Shown here: positions 37,014 to 45,503 of the stretch, one piece after another | How positions within the stretch are numbered: position 1 is the stretch's first letter | Layout of the letters: every line of letters begins with the position of its first letter | DNA from: Firmicutes bacterium CAG:341 | GTDB lineage: Bacteria > Bacillota > Clostridia > Oscillospirales > Acutalibacteraceae | DNA length: 64,000 nucleotides | NCBI GenBank assembly: GCA_000434995.1 | Contig: FR895334.1 | Span: 7,484 to 71,483, forward strand | Direction: 5' to 3' | Translations under genes and position numbers: made by a program | Notes under the pieces: model-generated | Told to the model about the DNA's origin: nothing | Databases searched by the model: none | The model's input: only the letters and a program-made list of their open reading frames with translations

Positions 37014-38149
37014 ACATTCACCGTCTTTGACGCAACTAAAATTCCCAATGAAATAATTGTTGTAACCATAGATAATATCAGCAATACATTTATAATCAAC
37101 AGCACGCTTAAAAAAGCGTCAAACACAGTTGCAGATTCACTGTCAAAAAATACTTTTGAGCAAATATTTGCCACTGAAATTGATAACCGCCATAAAGTTA
37201 TATTTATAATCGCCGGTAAAAAAACAGCTACAATTGCAATTATTCCTACAATTCCCACGCTTGTTTTAATTAAACTTGAATAGCTTTGAATTGATAAAAG
37301 ACCTTCGCTTATTGAACTGCCGATAATAGGTACAATTGAATTTATTGCAAATCTTACTGACCTTAATCCGAGAGCATCTGCCCTTGATGCAACAGCAGTT
37401 TTCAGCGATAAATATGATACGAAAATTGCGGAAAGAGCTGATATTGACTTTGTAATCAAATTTTTAAGAGCCGATACAATGCTGCCCATATTCAAATCCC
37501 GCCGTATTGAAGAACAAACAGATATGCCCATAAAGCAGTTTACAACCGGTAAAAATACATTTGCTGATATGAAGTTGAGTGCCTGAGAAAGAAGCAATAA
37601 ACTTCCGTTAACGGAAAACGAAGTCATTGCACCGCCGCTTGTGGCACAAATTACACAAAAAACGGGAAAGAACGCATATGTAAAATTTGAACAAATTTTA
37701 ATTGAAGAGCAGGCAAATTTAACCGAATCATAAATTTGGCTGAGTAAAAATATCGCAATTACAAGGTTAGATACGGTTGCGTACAGTTCGGAAATGCTGT
37801 CACCTGAAAGCCGCATATCAAATGATTTCACAATTGAAGAAAGAATCACAAAGCAAACTAAAATAAGGCAGCATTTTATAGGCGTTTGAGCTTTATTTGA
37901 AAATATCGATATGATGTATTTTAAAACTTGGTTGAAAGATATATTACTTATATTTTCATAATTAAAATCATCTATACCAAGCTCTTTAAGCAGATTTGAT
38001 GCATCTTTATCAAGCAGTTCAAATGAGGATAAGTCATAATCGTTCAATTTTGATTTATAATCAATTTCGTTATCCGCGAGGCAAGTATTTGGCATAAGTA
38101 AAATTATAATTATTGATAACACAGATATGATTTTAATTGTTCTTTTCAT
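37010..38149 (-). CDS. spoIIIAE: Stage III sporulation protein AE
   Basis: Largest membrane protein of the SpoIIIA complex, 379 aa, with a signal-like N terminus (ISVLSIIIILLMPNTCLA) and about six or seven further helices. Conserved stretches include ATSGGAMTSFSVNGSLLLLS and the Ser/Ala-rich LGLRSVRFAINSIVPIIGSSIS. It overlaps AF and AD by 4 bp each, so the genes are translationally coupled. Confidence 0.94.
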   Translation of the reverse strand: MKRTIKIISVLSIIIILLMPNTCLADNEIDYKSKLNDYDLSSFELLDKDASNLLKELGIDDFNYENISNISFNQVLKYIISIFSNKAQTPIKCCLILVCFVILSSIVKSFDMRLSGDSISELYATVSNLVIAIFLLSQIYDSVKFACSSIKICSNFTYAFFPVFCVICATSGGAMTSFSVNGSLLLLSQALNFISANVFLPVVNCFMGISVCSSIRRDLNMGSIVSALKNLITKSISALSAIFVSYLSLKTAVASRADALGLRSVRFAINSIVPIIGSSISEGLLSIQSYSSLIKTSVGIVGIIAIVAVFLPAIINITLWRLSISVANICSKVFFDSESATVFDAFLSVLLIINVLLILSMVTTIISLGILVASKTVNV

Positions 38150-38526
38150 TTAAGCATCCCTGTCATAATATTGATAATAGCTGTAAAAAGCGGAAGTGAG
38201 GTTATAAGTATGATTATTTTTGCTGAAAGTTCAGTTTGATTTGCAAGGGTGTTTTCCCCGTTATCTCTGCACAAATCTGATAAAAGCTGCGCCAGCATTG
38301 AAATACCTAATATTTTAAGCATTATTTTAATGTACGGTGATATAACTGAAACACTGTCTGTCAGCGAAACCATTTTATCTATTATGCTTTTCAAATCATT
38401 AGCAATTATTGAAAAAATTATTACAGCACACACAAGATTTACAAATAAAGTAAATTCACGAGAATAATTTTTCAGCACAATATTTATTATCAGTGCAGTT
38501 AATACAATTCCTATAATCTTTATCAT
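38146..38526 (-). CDS. spoIIIAD: Stage III sporulation protein AD
   Basis: 126 aa, four membrane helices with the family pattern YIKIMLKILGISMLAQLLSDLCRDNGE and LIITSLPLFTAI. Homologous to SpoIIIAC and coupled to it by a 4-bp overlap. Confidence 0.93.
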   Translation of the reverse strand: MIKIIGIVLTALIINIVLKNYSREFTLFVNLVCAVIIFSIIANDLKSIIDKMVSLTDSVSVISPYIKIMLKILGISMLAQLLSDLCRDNGENTLANQTELSAKIIILITSLPLFTAIINIMTGMLK

Positions 38527-38717
38527 AAGTCAAACAACGATTTCACAGTGGAAAACAAATTACTTATTTGCGGAATAATCATCATTAAAACTACTATTAC
38601 ACCGGCCAATGTAGTCAGCATTGCCTGTTCTTCCCTGCCGCTTCTTATTAAAACCATATTCAAAACAGCAACAATAATTCCGATTGCCGCTATTTTAAAG
38701 ATAAATTCAATATCCAT
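38523..38717 (-). CDS. spoIIIAC: Stage III sporulation protein AC
   Basis: 64 aa with two membrane helices. IFKIAAIGIIVAVLNMVLIRSGREEQAML is the highly conserved N-terminal block. AGGAGG lies before the ATG. Ends in the start of spoIIIAD. Confidence 0.95.
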   Translation of the reverse strand: MDIEFIFKIAAIGIIVAVLNMVLIRSGREEQAMLTTLAGVIVVLMMIIPQISNLFSTVKSLFDL

Positions 38718-38726
38718 TTTATCCTC

Positions 38727-39170
38727 CTATATCAGCAAAATTGATATAAGCGCACCAAAGCTGAAGCCTGCGGCATAAATCAATTTATAATGAGTAGAAT
38801 AAAACTGCTGATAGTCTTTTTTTATTAGTCTGAAAGAGTCGCAAAACTCGGTTGATTTATCAATCTGCGTTTGAGCATCATATTTTCCTATTGAATTGAT
38901 ATATTCTGTTATTTTTTCATTTTCAACTTTGTTTAAAGGTGAAGTTGAATTTATATCAAAAATATCAATATCTTTTAATTTTTCGCTATTTTTTAAATAT
39001 GAAAAAATCATATCCGTATCAGGCATTACAGATTTCATAAATATAGAAACCTGCGAAGCCAAATATATCATTTTATCGCAATAAATAATCTTATATTTTT
39101 CGTATTTACATATTTGAATTGATATAAGGATAGATGTTGCCATTAACATTAAAATTCCGATTACCTTCAA
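38727..39170 (-). CDS. spoIIIAB: Stage III sporulation protein AB
   Basis: 147 aa, with a membrane helix at each end; related to GspF-type platform proteins. Start is TTG 39170 behind a strong GGAGG at 6-nt spacing. This lies inside spoIIIAA, giving a 65-bp overlap. Later ATGs (39149, 39143) would remove part of the first helix and have no ribosome-binding site. Confidence 0.9.
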   Translation of the reverse strand: MKVIGILMLMATSILISIQICKYEKYKIIYCDKMIYLASQVSIFMKSVMPDTDMIFSYLKNSEKLKDIDIFDINSTSPLNKVENEKITEYINSIGKYDAQTQIDKSTEFCDSFRLIKKDYQQFYSTHYKLIYAAGFSFGALISILLI

Positions 39171-40080
39171 TTTCTTCCTCCGTTAATTCAATAACATCGT
39201 AGCCTTTGTTAACTCCTTTTAAAAAAACTATATATGAAAATTCACCTGTTATAATCAGTTCTTTTAATATTTTATTTCTTACAATATCTTCAACAGATTT
39301 CAAGTGAACCGATAAAATAAATGACGCTCCGCTTGAAAAGCCGAATTTTATAGCATTAACTTCCGGCAAGTTACCTATTTCATCGCATACAATTATTTCG
39401 GGAGAAAGTGTTCTGACTGCCATTTCAATGCCTTTTGCTTTTTCATAGCCTGAAATTACATCGCTGTTAATTCCCACATCAAAACCGGAACTCAATTCTT
39501 TTCTTTCATCAATAACACTTACTTTTCTGTATTTGCCTGCATACCCGCTTGACAGCAAGCGTGTCATATCTCTTAAAATCGTAGTCTTTCCGCTTGCCGG
39601 CGGCCCTGCAATAATAATGCTTGGACTTGATTTTAAATAAAGTGTGTTTAATATATTTCTTGAACAGTCAATAATGTTATGTGATATTCTTATATTTATG
39701 CTTTCAATATTTTTCACGCTTGTAAGTGCTGAATCTTTATATACGGCTTCACCGGCAATTCCGACTCTTGAACCGTAGTTATCGGTCACATACCCGTTAA
39801 TCATTGTGTTAATATGCGTGTGATATGAATTGTTACATATATTATCAAGAATAAATTTGAATTCTTCACCGCTTAAATATCTGACCGAATCGGTATAATG
39901 ATTGATAAGCTTGTCATATTTACTGATAAAATAAGGCTTATCTAATATGTAGATGATAATCGGCTTGTTAATTCTAAGTCGTATTTCCGTAATGTTTGAT
40001 AAAAGTACATTGTCAAATGCCATAAAACAGCTTTTCAATTCATTAGGTAACTGCCCGATTATTGAATAAATATTGTCCAT
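39106..40080 (-). CDS. spoIIIAA: Stage III sporulation protein AA (ATPase)
   Basis: Soluble ATPase thought to energise the SpoIIIA channel, related to secretion ATPases. 324 aa from ATG 40080 (GAGGTGAT upstream); the extension to 40128 would include the promoter. Walker A GPPASGKTT at about 159-167, followed by VSVIDERKE and EIIVCDEIGN (Walker B). The C-terminal tail (~20 aa after ELTEEE) is encoded by DNA shared with spoIIIAB. Confidence 0.95.
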   Translation of the reverse strand: MDNIYSIIGQLPNELKSCFMAFDNVLLSNITEIRLRINKPIIIYILDKPYFISKYDKLINHYTDSVRYLSGEEFKFILDNICNNSYHTHINTMINGYVTDNYGSRVGIAGEAVYKDSALTSVKNIESINIRISHNIIDCSRNILNTLYLKSSPSIIIAGPPASGKTTILRDMTRLLSSGYAGKYRKVSVIDERKELSSGFDVGINSDVISGYEKAKGIEMAVRTLSPEIIVCDEIGNLPEVNAIKFGFSSGASFILSVHLKSVEDIVRNKILKELIITGEFSYIVFLKGVNKGYDVIELTEEEIEGNRNFNVNGNIYPYINSNM

Positions 40081-40096
40081 ATAATCACCTCGCTTA

Positions 40097-40125
40097 ATAG
40101 TATGCAAAAATTTAAAAAGATATAA
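40097..40125 (-). promoter_or_regulatory. Predicted sigma-E promoter of the spoIIIA operon
   Basis: -10 CATACTAT at 40097-40104 (consensus CATACAnT) and -35 TTATATC at 40119-40125, 14 bp apart. Transcription would start near 40091, just before the ribosome-binding site. spoIIIA is sigma-E dependent in Bacillus. Confidence 0.55.
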
Positions 40126-40136
40126 CAAAAATTCTG

Positions 40137-40165
40137 TTGAACTGAAAAAACAATTGTGTTAATAT
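40137..40165 (+). promoter_or_regulatory. Predicted sigma-A promoter of the GtrA-YfhO gene
   Basis: TTGAAC at 40137-40142 and TAATAT at 40160-40165, 17 bp apart. It is back to back with the spoIIIA promoter, -35 boxes 11 bp apart. Confidence 0.55.
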
Positions 40166-40199
40166 ATGTATATAATATCTAAATATACGGAGTGCAATA

Positions 40200-43100
40200 A
40201 TGGAAAGTATTTCAGCAAACATCCCAAAAACAAATAAATTTATTAACGGCGAAACAGTGAGTTATACCCTTATGGCAACAGTTTCGCTTTTTATTCTGTT
40301 TTCAATTAAACAAATTTTGAAAGTATTTATCGGTATTGGTGTTGCACCAAGCTGTATCATTGCTTTCTTAATTGCAAGTATTGTTTCATTTATTATTGAA
40401 AGAAAATATGTTTTCGGCAAAAAGATTTTATCGTCAAACATTAAGCAAATCATATTTTTTGTTATAAGAATTGCTGTAAATTTCGGATTTTATAAGCTTG
40501 CGGAATTCGGATTTTTCAATATGCTTGATATGCCGATTTCTTTTGCTTGGTTTATTGCAATAGTAACTTCCTTTTTATTTAATTATGTGTATGACAGAAC
40601 ACTTATTTTTGACTGCGGATATGATGCCGTAAGCGTAAGGCAATCAAAAACTTATAAAATTTTCTATAAAAATAGATATGTATTTTTAACTACTGTTTTG
40701 GCAACAGCTTGCATTGCAGTCATTTATGTAATTTTTTCTGTTTTTCCTTTTGGCAGTATAACAGTTATGCGAATGGACCTTTATCACCAATACGGTCCGC
40801 TCTTTGCAGAATTATATGACAGAATTGTTGAGCATAAAAGTCTGCTTTATTCTTGGAATACAGGTGGCGGCTCAAGCTTTTTGGGTAATTACCTAAACTA
40901 TTTATCAAGTCCGCTTTCATTTTTAATCTTTTTGTTTGATAAAGAAGATATTTCATATGCTATTACTTTTATTGTGGCATTTAAATGTATATTGAGTGCT
41001 ACAAGCTTTAGCTATTACCTCAAAAAAAGCTTTAATAAGGATAATTACTTTTTAAGCGTATTCGGCATTTTATATGCGTTTAGTGCCTATTTTCTTGCAT
41101 ACTACTGGAATGTTATGTGGCTTGACGCAATGATTATGCTGCCGCTTATCGCACTCGGAATCGAAAAAATATTTAAAACCGGTGATATAAAGCTTTATAC
41201 AGCTTCACTTGTAATTTTGTTCTTCGCAAATTATTATATGGGATATATGTGCTGTATTTTTGCTGTTTTATACTTTTTCGTATGTTTTATCAACACATAC
41301 AGCAATGACGGAAAGCTTAATGAAAACGCTGTTTATAAAAAGAAGTATTCTACAAAAGCTTTAATGAATAATGTTTTCATTAACAGAGGAGTTAAATTTG
41401 CATTCGCAAGCATTATTGCAGCTTTAATTTGTGCAATTACGCTTGTGCCTGTATTTATGATTCTTAAAAACAGTTCTGCAACATCAGGTACATTCCCGCA
41501 AACATTTAAAAGTTATTTTGATTTACTTGATTTAATCACATCGCATTTTGCTCTTCTTGAAACCACAATCAGAAGCAGCGGTGACAATGTATTGCCTAAT
41601 ATTTACACCGGTATTCTTACTTTTATTTTATTACCGCTTTTCCTTGTAAATAACAAAATTAAGCTTAAAGAAAAAGCAACTTATGTTGTTTTAATAATCT
41701 TCTTTGTATTTTGTTTTAACAATAACTGCGCCGAATATATTTGGCACGCTTTCCATTTTCCAAATGATTTACCATACAGATATTCATATATGTATTCATT
41801 CATCATTGCTGTAATGGGATATAAAACAATTCTTAATTTTAAAGGTATCAAAGTTAAGGATATAGCATATACCGGGCTTGCAATAATTTCTTTTGTTATT
41901 ATCTGCCAAAAATTTTTGACAAACAAAATGACTAATAGCACGATATATGCAACCATTATTTTTGTTGCATTATGGTGCGGTTTCTTATTCTTACTTAAAA
42001 ATAAGAATGCACAAAAAAAGACTGTTTCATTTGTTTTGGTTACATTTATCCTTTGTGAAACTATAATCAGCAGTATTGTAGGCCTTCCGCTTAATCAAGA
42101 TAATAAAAATTACAAAGAAAATTATAAAACATATACCGACGCCATCAATTATATTGATAATAAAGACAGCGGATTTTACAGAACAGAATTATGCTATTTA
42201 AACACAAGAATGGACCCGGCATATTATGGATATAACGGCATATCAGTCTTTTCTTCAATGGCATATGAATCGTATTCGCAGCTTCAATCCTCATTAGGTA
42301 TGCAGTCAAACAAGGTCAACAGTTACACCTATAATACCCAAACACCTGTTTATAATATGATGTTTAATATCAAATATTTAATTCAAACAGATGTAAGCCT
42401 TGCCCCGTCAAGTAATTTATACAAAAAGATTTATACTACATCCGATAAGAAATCAAATGTATATGAAAGCAAATATAATCTTCCTATTGCGTATTGTGTA
42501 AATTCAAAAATTGATGATTGGGTAACAGATGAAGGAAATCCTTTTGAAATTCAAAGTGATTTCGTTAAACTTGCAACCGGATATTCAAATTTATTTAAAC
42601 CTGTTGAATATAACAGCACGGATTTTGATGCTGTAAGCGGCGATGATGTTACCGAAAACGGAACATATTGGTTAGAAAAAAGCGATTCATCATCAAATTA
42701 CGGTACGGAAACTGTTTCACTCTCCCCTACTATTGACGGAAATTTATATTTATATGTCAAATCAAGTGACCTTAAAACCATAACGGTGAATTCCGAAAAA
42801 GTTTCAGACATTACTCAAAGTATGGAAGACGCATATATTTTAGACCTTGGCTATCACAATAAGGGTGATGAAGTATTAGTATCACTTGATGCAAGTAAAA
42901 TGGAAAGCGAAAGTACATCATTTGATTTTTATTGCTATACTGCAGATGATACTGTTGTTAAAAATATGTATAATTCGCTTGCAGGCAATTCACTTAATGT
43001 TGAATCATATAGTGATACAACCATTAAAGGAACTGTTAATGCGAAAGAAAATTGCTATTTATACTCGTCAATTCCGTATGATGACGGATGGAGCGTATAT

Positions 43101-43331
43101 GTGGACGGCAAAAAAGCAGAAACATTTGAAATCGGCGGCACACTTTTAGCCATAGAATTGACTCCGGGTCAGCACAAAATTGAATATAAGTATTTCCCTG
43201 TTGGATTTTTATATGGTATTATAATTTCAGCAGTTACGGTATTTGGATTATGTGTATTTTATATATACAATAAGTCTTCTTTAAAACTAAACAAAAGCAA
43301 AAGAAGAAAAGACAAAATAATTGTTGAATAG
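40200..43331 (+). CDS. GtrA-domain/YfhO-family membrane protein fusion
   Basis: 1043 aa with many membrane segments. Residues ~20-140 (four helices) resemble GtrA, a small flippase-like protein for polyprenyl-phosphate-linked sugars. From ~155 on, it is a YfhO-type GT-C-fold protein (RMDLYHQYGPLFAELYD, SWNTGGGSSFLGNY, DLPYRYSY; C-terminal YDDGWSVYVDGK ectodomain and last helix near 1010). In Bacillus and Staphylococcus YfhO glycosylates lipoteichoic acid, and GtrA partners with such enzymes. The fusion suggests one polypeptide that both flips and uses a lipid-linked sugar. GGAGTG before ATG. It stands alone. Confidence 0.82.
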   Translation: MESISANIPKTNKFINGETVSYTLMATVSLFILFSIKQILKVFIGIGVAPSCIIAFLIASIVSFIIERKYVFGKKILSSNIKQIIFFVIRIAVNFGFYKLAEFGFFNMLDMPISFAWFIAIVTSFLFNYVYDRTLIFDCGYDAVSVRQSKTYKIFYKNRYVFLTTVLATACIAVIYVIFSVFPFGSITVMRMDLYHQYGPLFAELYDRIVEHKSLLYSWNTGGGSSFLGNYLNYLSSPLSFLIFLFDKEDISYAITFIVAFKCILSATSFSYYLKKSFNKDNYFLSVFGILYAFSAYFLAYYWNVMWLDAMIMLPLIALGIEKIFKTGDIKLYTASLVILFFANYYMGYMCCIFAVLYFFVCFINTYSNDGKLNENAVYKKKYSTKALMNNVFINRGVKFAFASIIAALICAITLVPVFMILKNSSATSGTFPQTFKSYFDLLDLITSHFALLETTIRSSGDNVLPNIYTGILTFILLPLFLVNNKIKLKEKATYVVLIIFFVFCFNNNCAEYIWHAFHFPNDLPYRYSYMYSFIIAVMGYKTILNFKGIKVKDIAYTGLAIISFVIICQKFLTNKMTNSTIYATIIFVALWCGFLFLLKNKNAQKKTVSFVLVTFILCETIISSIVGLPLNQDNKNYKENYKTYTDAINYIDNKDSGFYRTELCYLNTRMDPAYYGYNGISVFSSMAYESYSQLQSSLGMQSNKVNSYTYNTQTPVYNMMFNIKYLIQTDVSLAPSSNLYKKIYTTSDKKSNVYESKYNLPIAYCVNSKIDDWVTDEGNPFEIQSDFVKLATGYSNLFKPVEYNSTDFDAVSGDDVTENGTYWLEKSDSSSNYGTETVSLSPTIDGNLYLYVKSSDLKTITVNSEKVSDITQSMEDAYILDLGYHNKGDEVLVSLDASKMESESTSFDFYCYTADDTVVKNMYNSLAGNSLNVESYSDTTIKGTVNAKENCYLYSSIPYDDGWSVYVDGKKAETFEIGGTLLAIELTPGQHKIEYKYFPVGFLYGIIISAVTVFGLCVFYIYNKSSLKLNKSKRRKDKIIVE

Positions 43332-43362
43332 ATATAAATACTCATAATTCTACAAAAACCTA

Positions 43363-43391
43363 TTTACAATATTGTGCTTTTATTGTAGAAT
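43363..43391 (+). promoter_or_regulatory. Predicted sigma-A promoter of the PRPP synthetase gene
   Basis: TTTACA at 43363-43368 and TAGAAT at 43386-43391, 17 bp apart; start near 43398, leader about 28 nt. Confidence 0.6.
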
Positions 43392-43425
43392 ACTCGTGAA
43401 CATTAGAGAGGAGCATCTTTTTACT

Positions 43426-44604
43426 ATGGCTAGACAAACAGCAATCAACATCAACACAATTCCTATCGGTCCGCTTGGCATTATCGGTATGCCGGGATGT
43501 GAAGAACTTACCGACAAAATCGACAAATACCTTGTTAAATGGCGCAAAACTCAGGCCATTGAGCATGCGGAATCAATTGCATTTTTCGGCTATCAAAGAG
43601 ATTCATATAAAATTGATATTACTATTCCGAGATTTGGCAGTGGTGAAGGCAAAGGTGTTATAAACGAAAGTGTAAGAGGGTACGATATTTATATTGTATG
43701 TGATGTATTTAATTACAGTTGCACATATAATATGTATGGCAAAGAAGTATGTATGTCACCTGATGACCATTTTGCTGACCTTAAAAGAGTTATTTCGGCA
43801 CTTTGCTCAAAACCAAAGAGAGTTTCTGTAATTATGCCAATGCTTTATGAAGGCAGGCAGCATAAAAGAAGTTCAAGGGAATCACTTGACTGTGCAATGG
43901 CACTTAAGGAACTTGTACATCTTGGTGTAGAAAACATCATTACATTTGATGCACACGACCAAAGAGTGCAAAATGCCATTCCTGATAAATCATTTGAAAA
44001 TGTAATGCCAACATATCAAATGATTAAAGCACTTGTAAACAATGTTGATGACTTAAAAGTTGATAAAGACCATTTAATGGTTATCTCTCCTGATGAAGGC
44101 GCTCTTCACAGATGCATTTATTTTGCTACTCAGCTTGGTATAAACCTCGGCATGTTTTATAAGAGAAGAGATTATACACGAGTAGTAAACGGTAGAAACC
44201 CTATTGTTGAACATCAGTATTTGGGTGATTCTGTAAAAGGCAAAGATATTATTATTGTTGACGATATGATTTCTTCAGGCGAATCAATGCTTGAAGTTGC
44301 TATGAAGCTTAAAAATTTAGGCTGTAACAGAATTTTTGTATGCACAACATTCGGCCTTTTCTGCAATGGACTTGATGTATTTGATAAAGCATATGCTGAT
44401 GGTGTGTTCTATCGAGTATTCACAACAAACGGTGTATATCAAACACCTGAACTTTTAAGCAGAGAATGGTATGTAAGCGTTGAACTTTCAAAATATGCTG
44501 CATATTTTATCGATACATTAAATCACGATATGTCAGTATCTAGCCTTCTTGACAGTTCAGAAAAAATTGATACAATCTTAAAAAATAAAGGTTTAAAAGG
44601 ATAA
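43426..44604 (+). CDS. prs: Ribose-phosphate pyrophosphokinase, long divergent form
   Basis: PRPP synthetase-like protein making the precursor of nucleotides, histidine and tryptophan. 392 aa against ~315 for the standard enzyme. The PRPP loop is IVDDMISSGES (277-287), FDAHD at 174-178 corresponds to the MDLHA region, and MLYEGRQHKR (139-148) to the usual YFGYARQDRK. The added length is spread over the N terminus (~50 aa) and C terminus. Start at ATG 43426 with GAGAGGAG. A known Clostridia variant class; activity is inferred from the preserved motifs. Confidence 0.85.
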   Translation: MARQTAININTIPIGPLGIIGMPGCEELTDKIDKYLVKWRKTQAIEHAESIAFFGYQRDSYKIDITIPRFGSGEGKGVINESVRGYDIYIVCDVFNYSCTYNMYGKEVCMSPDDHFADLKRVISALCSKPKRVSVIMPMLYEGRQHKRSSRESLDCAMALKELVHLGVENIITFDAHDQRVQNAIPDKSFENVMPTYQMIKALVNNVDDLKVDKDHLMVISPDEGALHRCIYFATQLGINLGMFYKRRDYTRVVNGRNPIVEHQYLGDSVKGKDIIIVDDMISSGESMLEVAMKLKNLGCNRIFVCTTFGLFCNGLDVFDKAYADGVFYRVFTTNGVYQTPELLSREWYVSVELSKYAAYFIDTLNHDMSVSSLLDSSEKIDTILKNKGLKG

Positions 44605-44608
44605 TAAT

Positions 44609-45100
44609 ATGGCAAATGTTAAATTGTCTAAATCAAAAATCGCTATTATAATAGTTGCTGCTGTTTTATTCATTTTATTAGCGGCAGGTGGTATTTATTG
44701 TGTTGCTACTGAGCAATCCCCTGCTTCGGCTGTTACTTCAATGTTTTCTAATGAAGAAAAGCTTATTGGCAAATGGCAAAGCCAAAAAGCACCGGGTATG
44801 TCAGCTTATGTTTTTTATGATGACGGTACATATGATTCATATTTATCAACAGTAAATTTCACAGGCGAATATACTGTAAAGGGCAACAAATTAACATTAA
44901 CTAACCCTAAAACAAGCGGTGAAGTTGTATATAAATATAAGGTTAAAGGAAAAGTTCTTACCCTTACTCTTATTGAAGACGGTAAGGAAACTGATGAACA
45001 CAAATTTGATTCTGTTAAGGAACTTAAAATGAAAACTCTTGCAGACCTTATAGGTGACGCAGTGAGCGACAATAATACAACTACCCAAAAAGCTGAATAG
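44609..45100 (+). CDS. Membrane-anchored small beta-rich protein (DUF5640-like)
   Basis: 163 aa. One N-terminal membrane segment (IAIIIVAAVLFILLAAGGIYC, about 11-31) is followed by a lipocalin-like fold (LIGKWQSQKAPGMSAYVFYDDGTY; GEYTVKGNKLTLTNP) and a Ser/Thr-rich tail. It resembles DUF5640-type domains seen in clostridial surface proteins; function unknown. It starts 4 bp after the PRPP synthetase gene and ends at a terminator, so the two are probably co-transcribed. Confidence 0.75.
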   Translation: MANVKLSKSKIAIIIVAAVLFILLAAGGIYCVATEQSPASAVTSMFSNEEKLIGKWQSQKAPGMSAYVFYDDGTYDSYLSTVNFTGEYTVKGNKLTLTNPKTSGEVVYKYKVKGKVLTLTLIEDGKETDEHKFDSVKELKMKTLADLIGDAVSDNNTTTQKAE

Positions 45101-45106
45101 GATATA

Positions 45107-45135
45107 AAACCCACATCGTTGATGTGGGTTTCGTT
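45107..45135 (+). terminator. Intrinsic terminator after the small anchored protein
   Basis: 11-bp stem AAACCCACATC against GATGTGGGTTT, 3-nt loop, then CGTTCTATTTATT. The T tract is interrupted. Confidence 0.75.
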
Positions 45136-45183
45136 CTATTTATTCATATTTTTCATATACATTACCAAGGAAGGTGAATTTCT

Positions 45184-45453
45184 TTGATTGGTAATGTAGA
45201 AAAAAGATGCATTGATTTAGGCCATTACATAATTGAAACGGGTGCAACCGTAAGACAGGCAGGTATAGTTTTCGGAATAAGTAAATCTACTGTTCATAAT
45301 GATGTTACTAAAAGACTTGCAATGATTAACCCACTTCTTTGCAGCGAAGTAAAGGCTGTGTTAGAACAAAATAAAGCCGAAAGACATATAAGAGGTGGAC
45401 TTGCAACTAAAGAAAAATACAGAAAATTAAAAGATAATAAAAACATTGAATAA
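45184..45453 (+). CDS. spoIIID: Stage III sporulation protein D
   Basis: 89 aa DNA-binding regulator of mother-cell gene expression between sigma-E and sigma-K. Helix-turn-helix TVRQAGIVFGISKSTVHND (about 22-40) and basic C terminus KAERHIRGGLATKEKYRK are family-typical. Start is TTG behind GGAAGGTG. It lies between the prs pair and proC, each with its own signals. No convincing sigma-E promoter was found. Confidence 0.95.
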   Translation: MIGNVEKRCIDLGHYIIETGATVRQAGIVFGISKSTVHNDVTKRLAMINPLLCSEVKAVLEQNKAERHIRGGLATKEKYRKLKDNKNIE

Positions 45454-45503
45454 TTACTGAAATAATGTTATTATAAAAATAATAATTTAAAGGAAGTGTA
45501 AAT

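Noticed and set aside
45132..45183. Sigma-E promoter of spoIIID (TATACATT)
   Set aside because: A fair -10 is present, but no -35 lies at 13-15 bp; the good TCATATT is too close.
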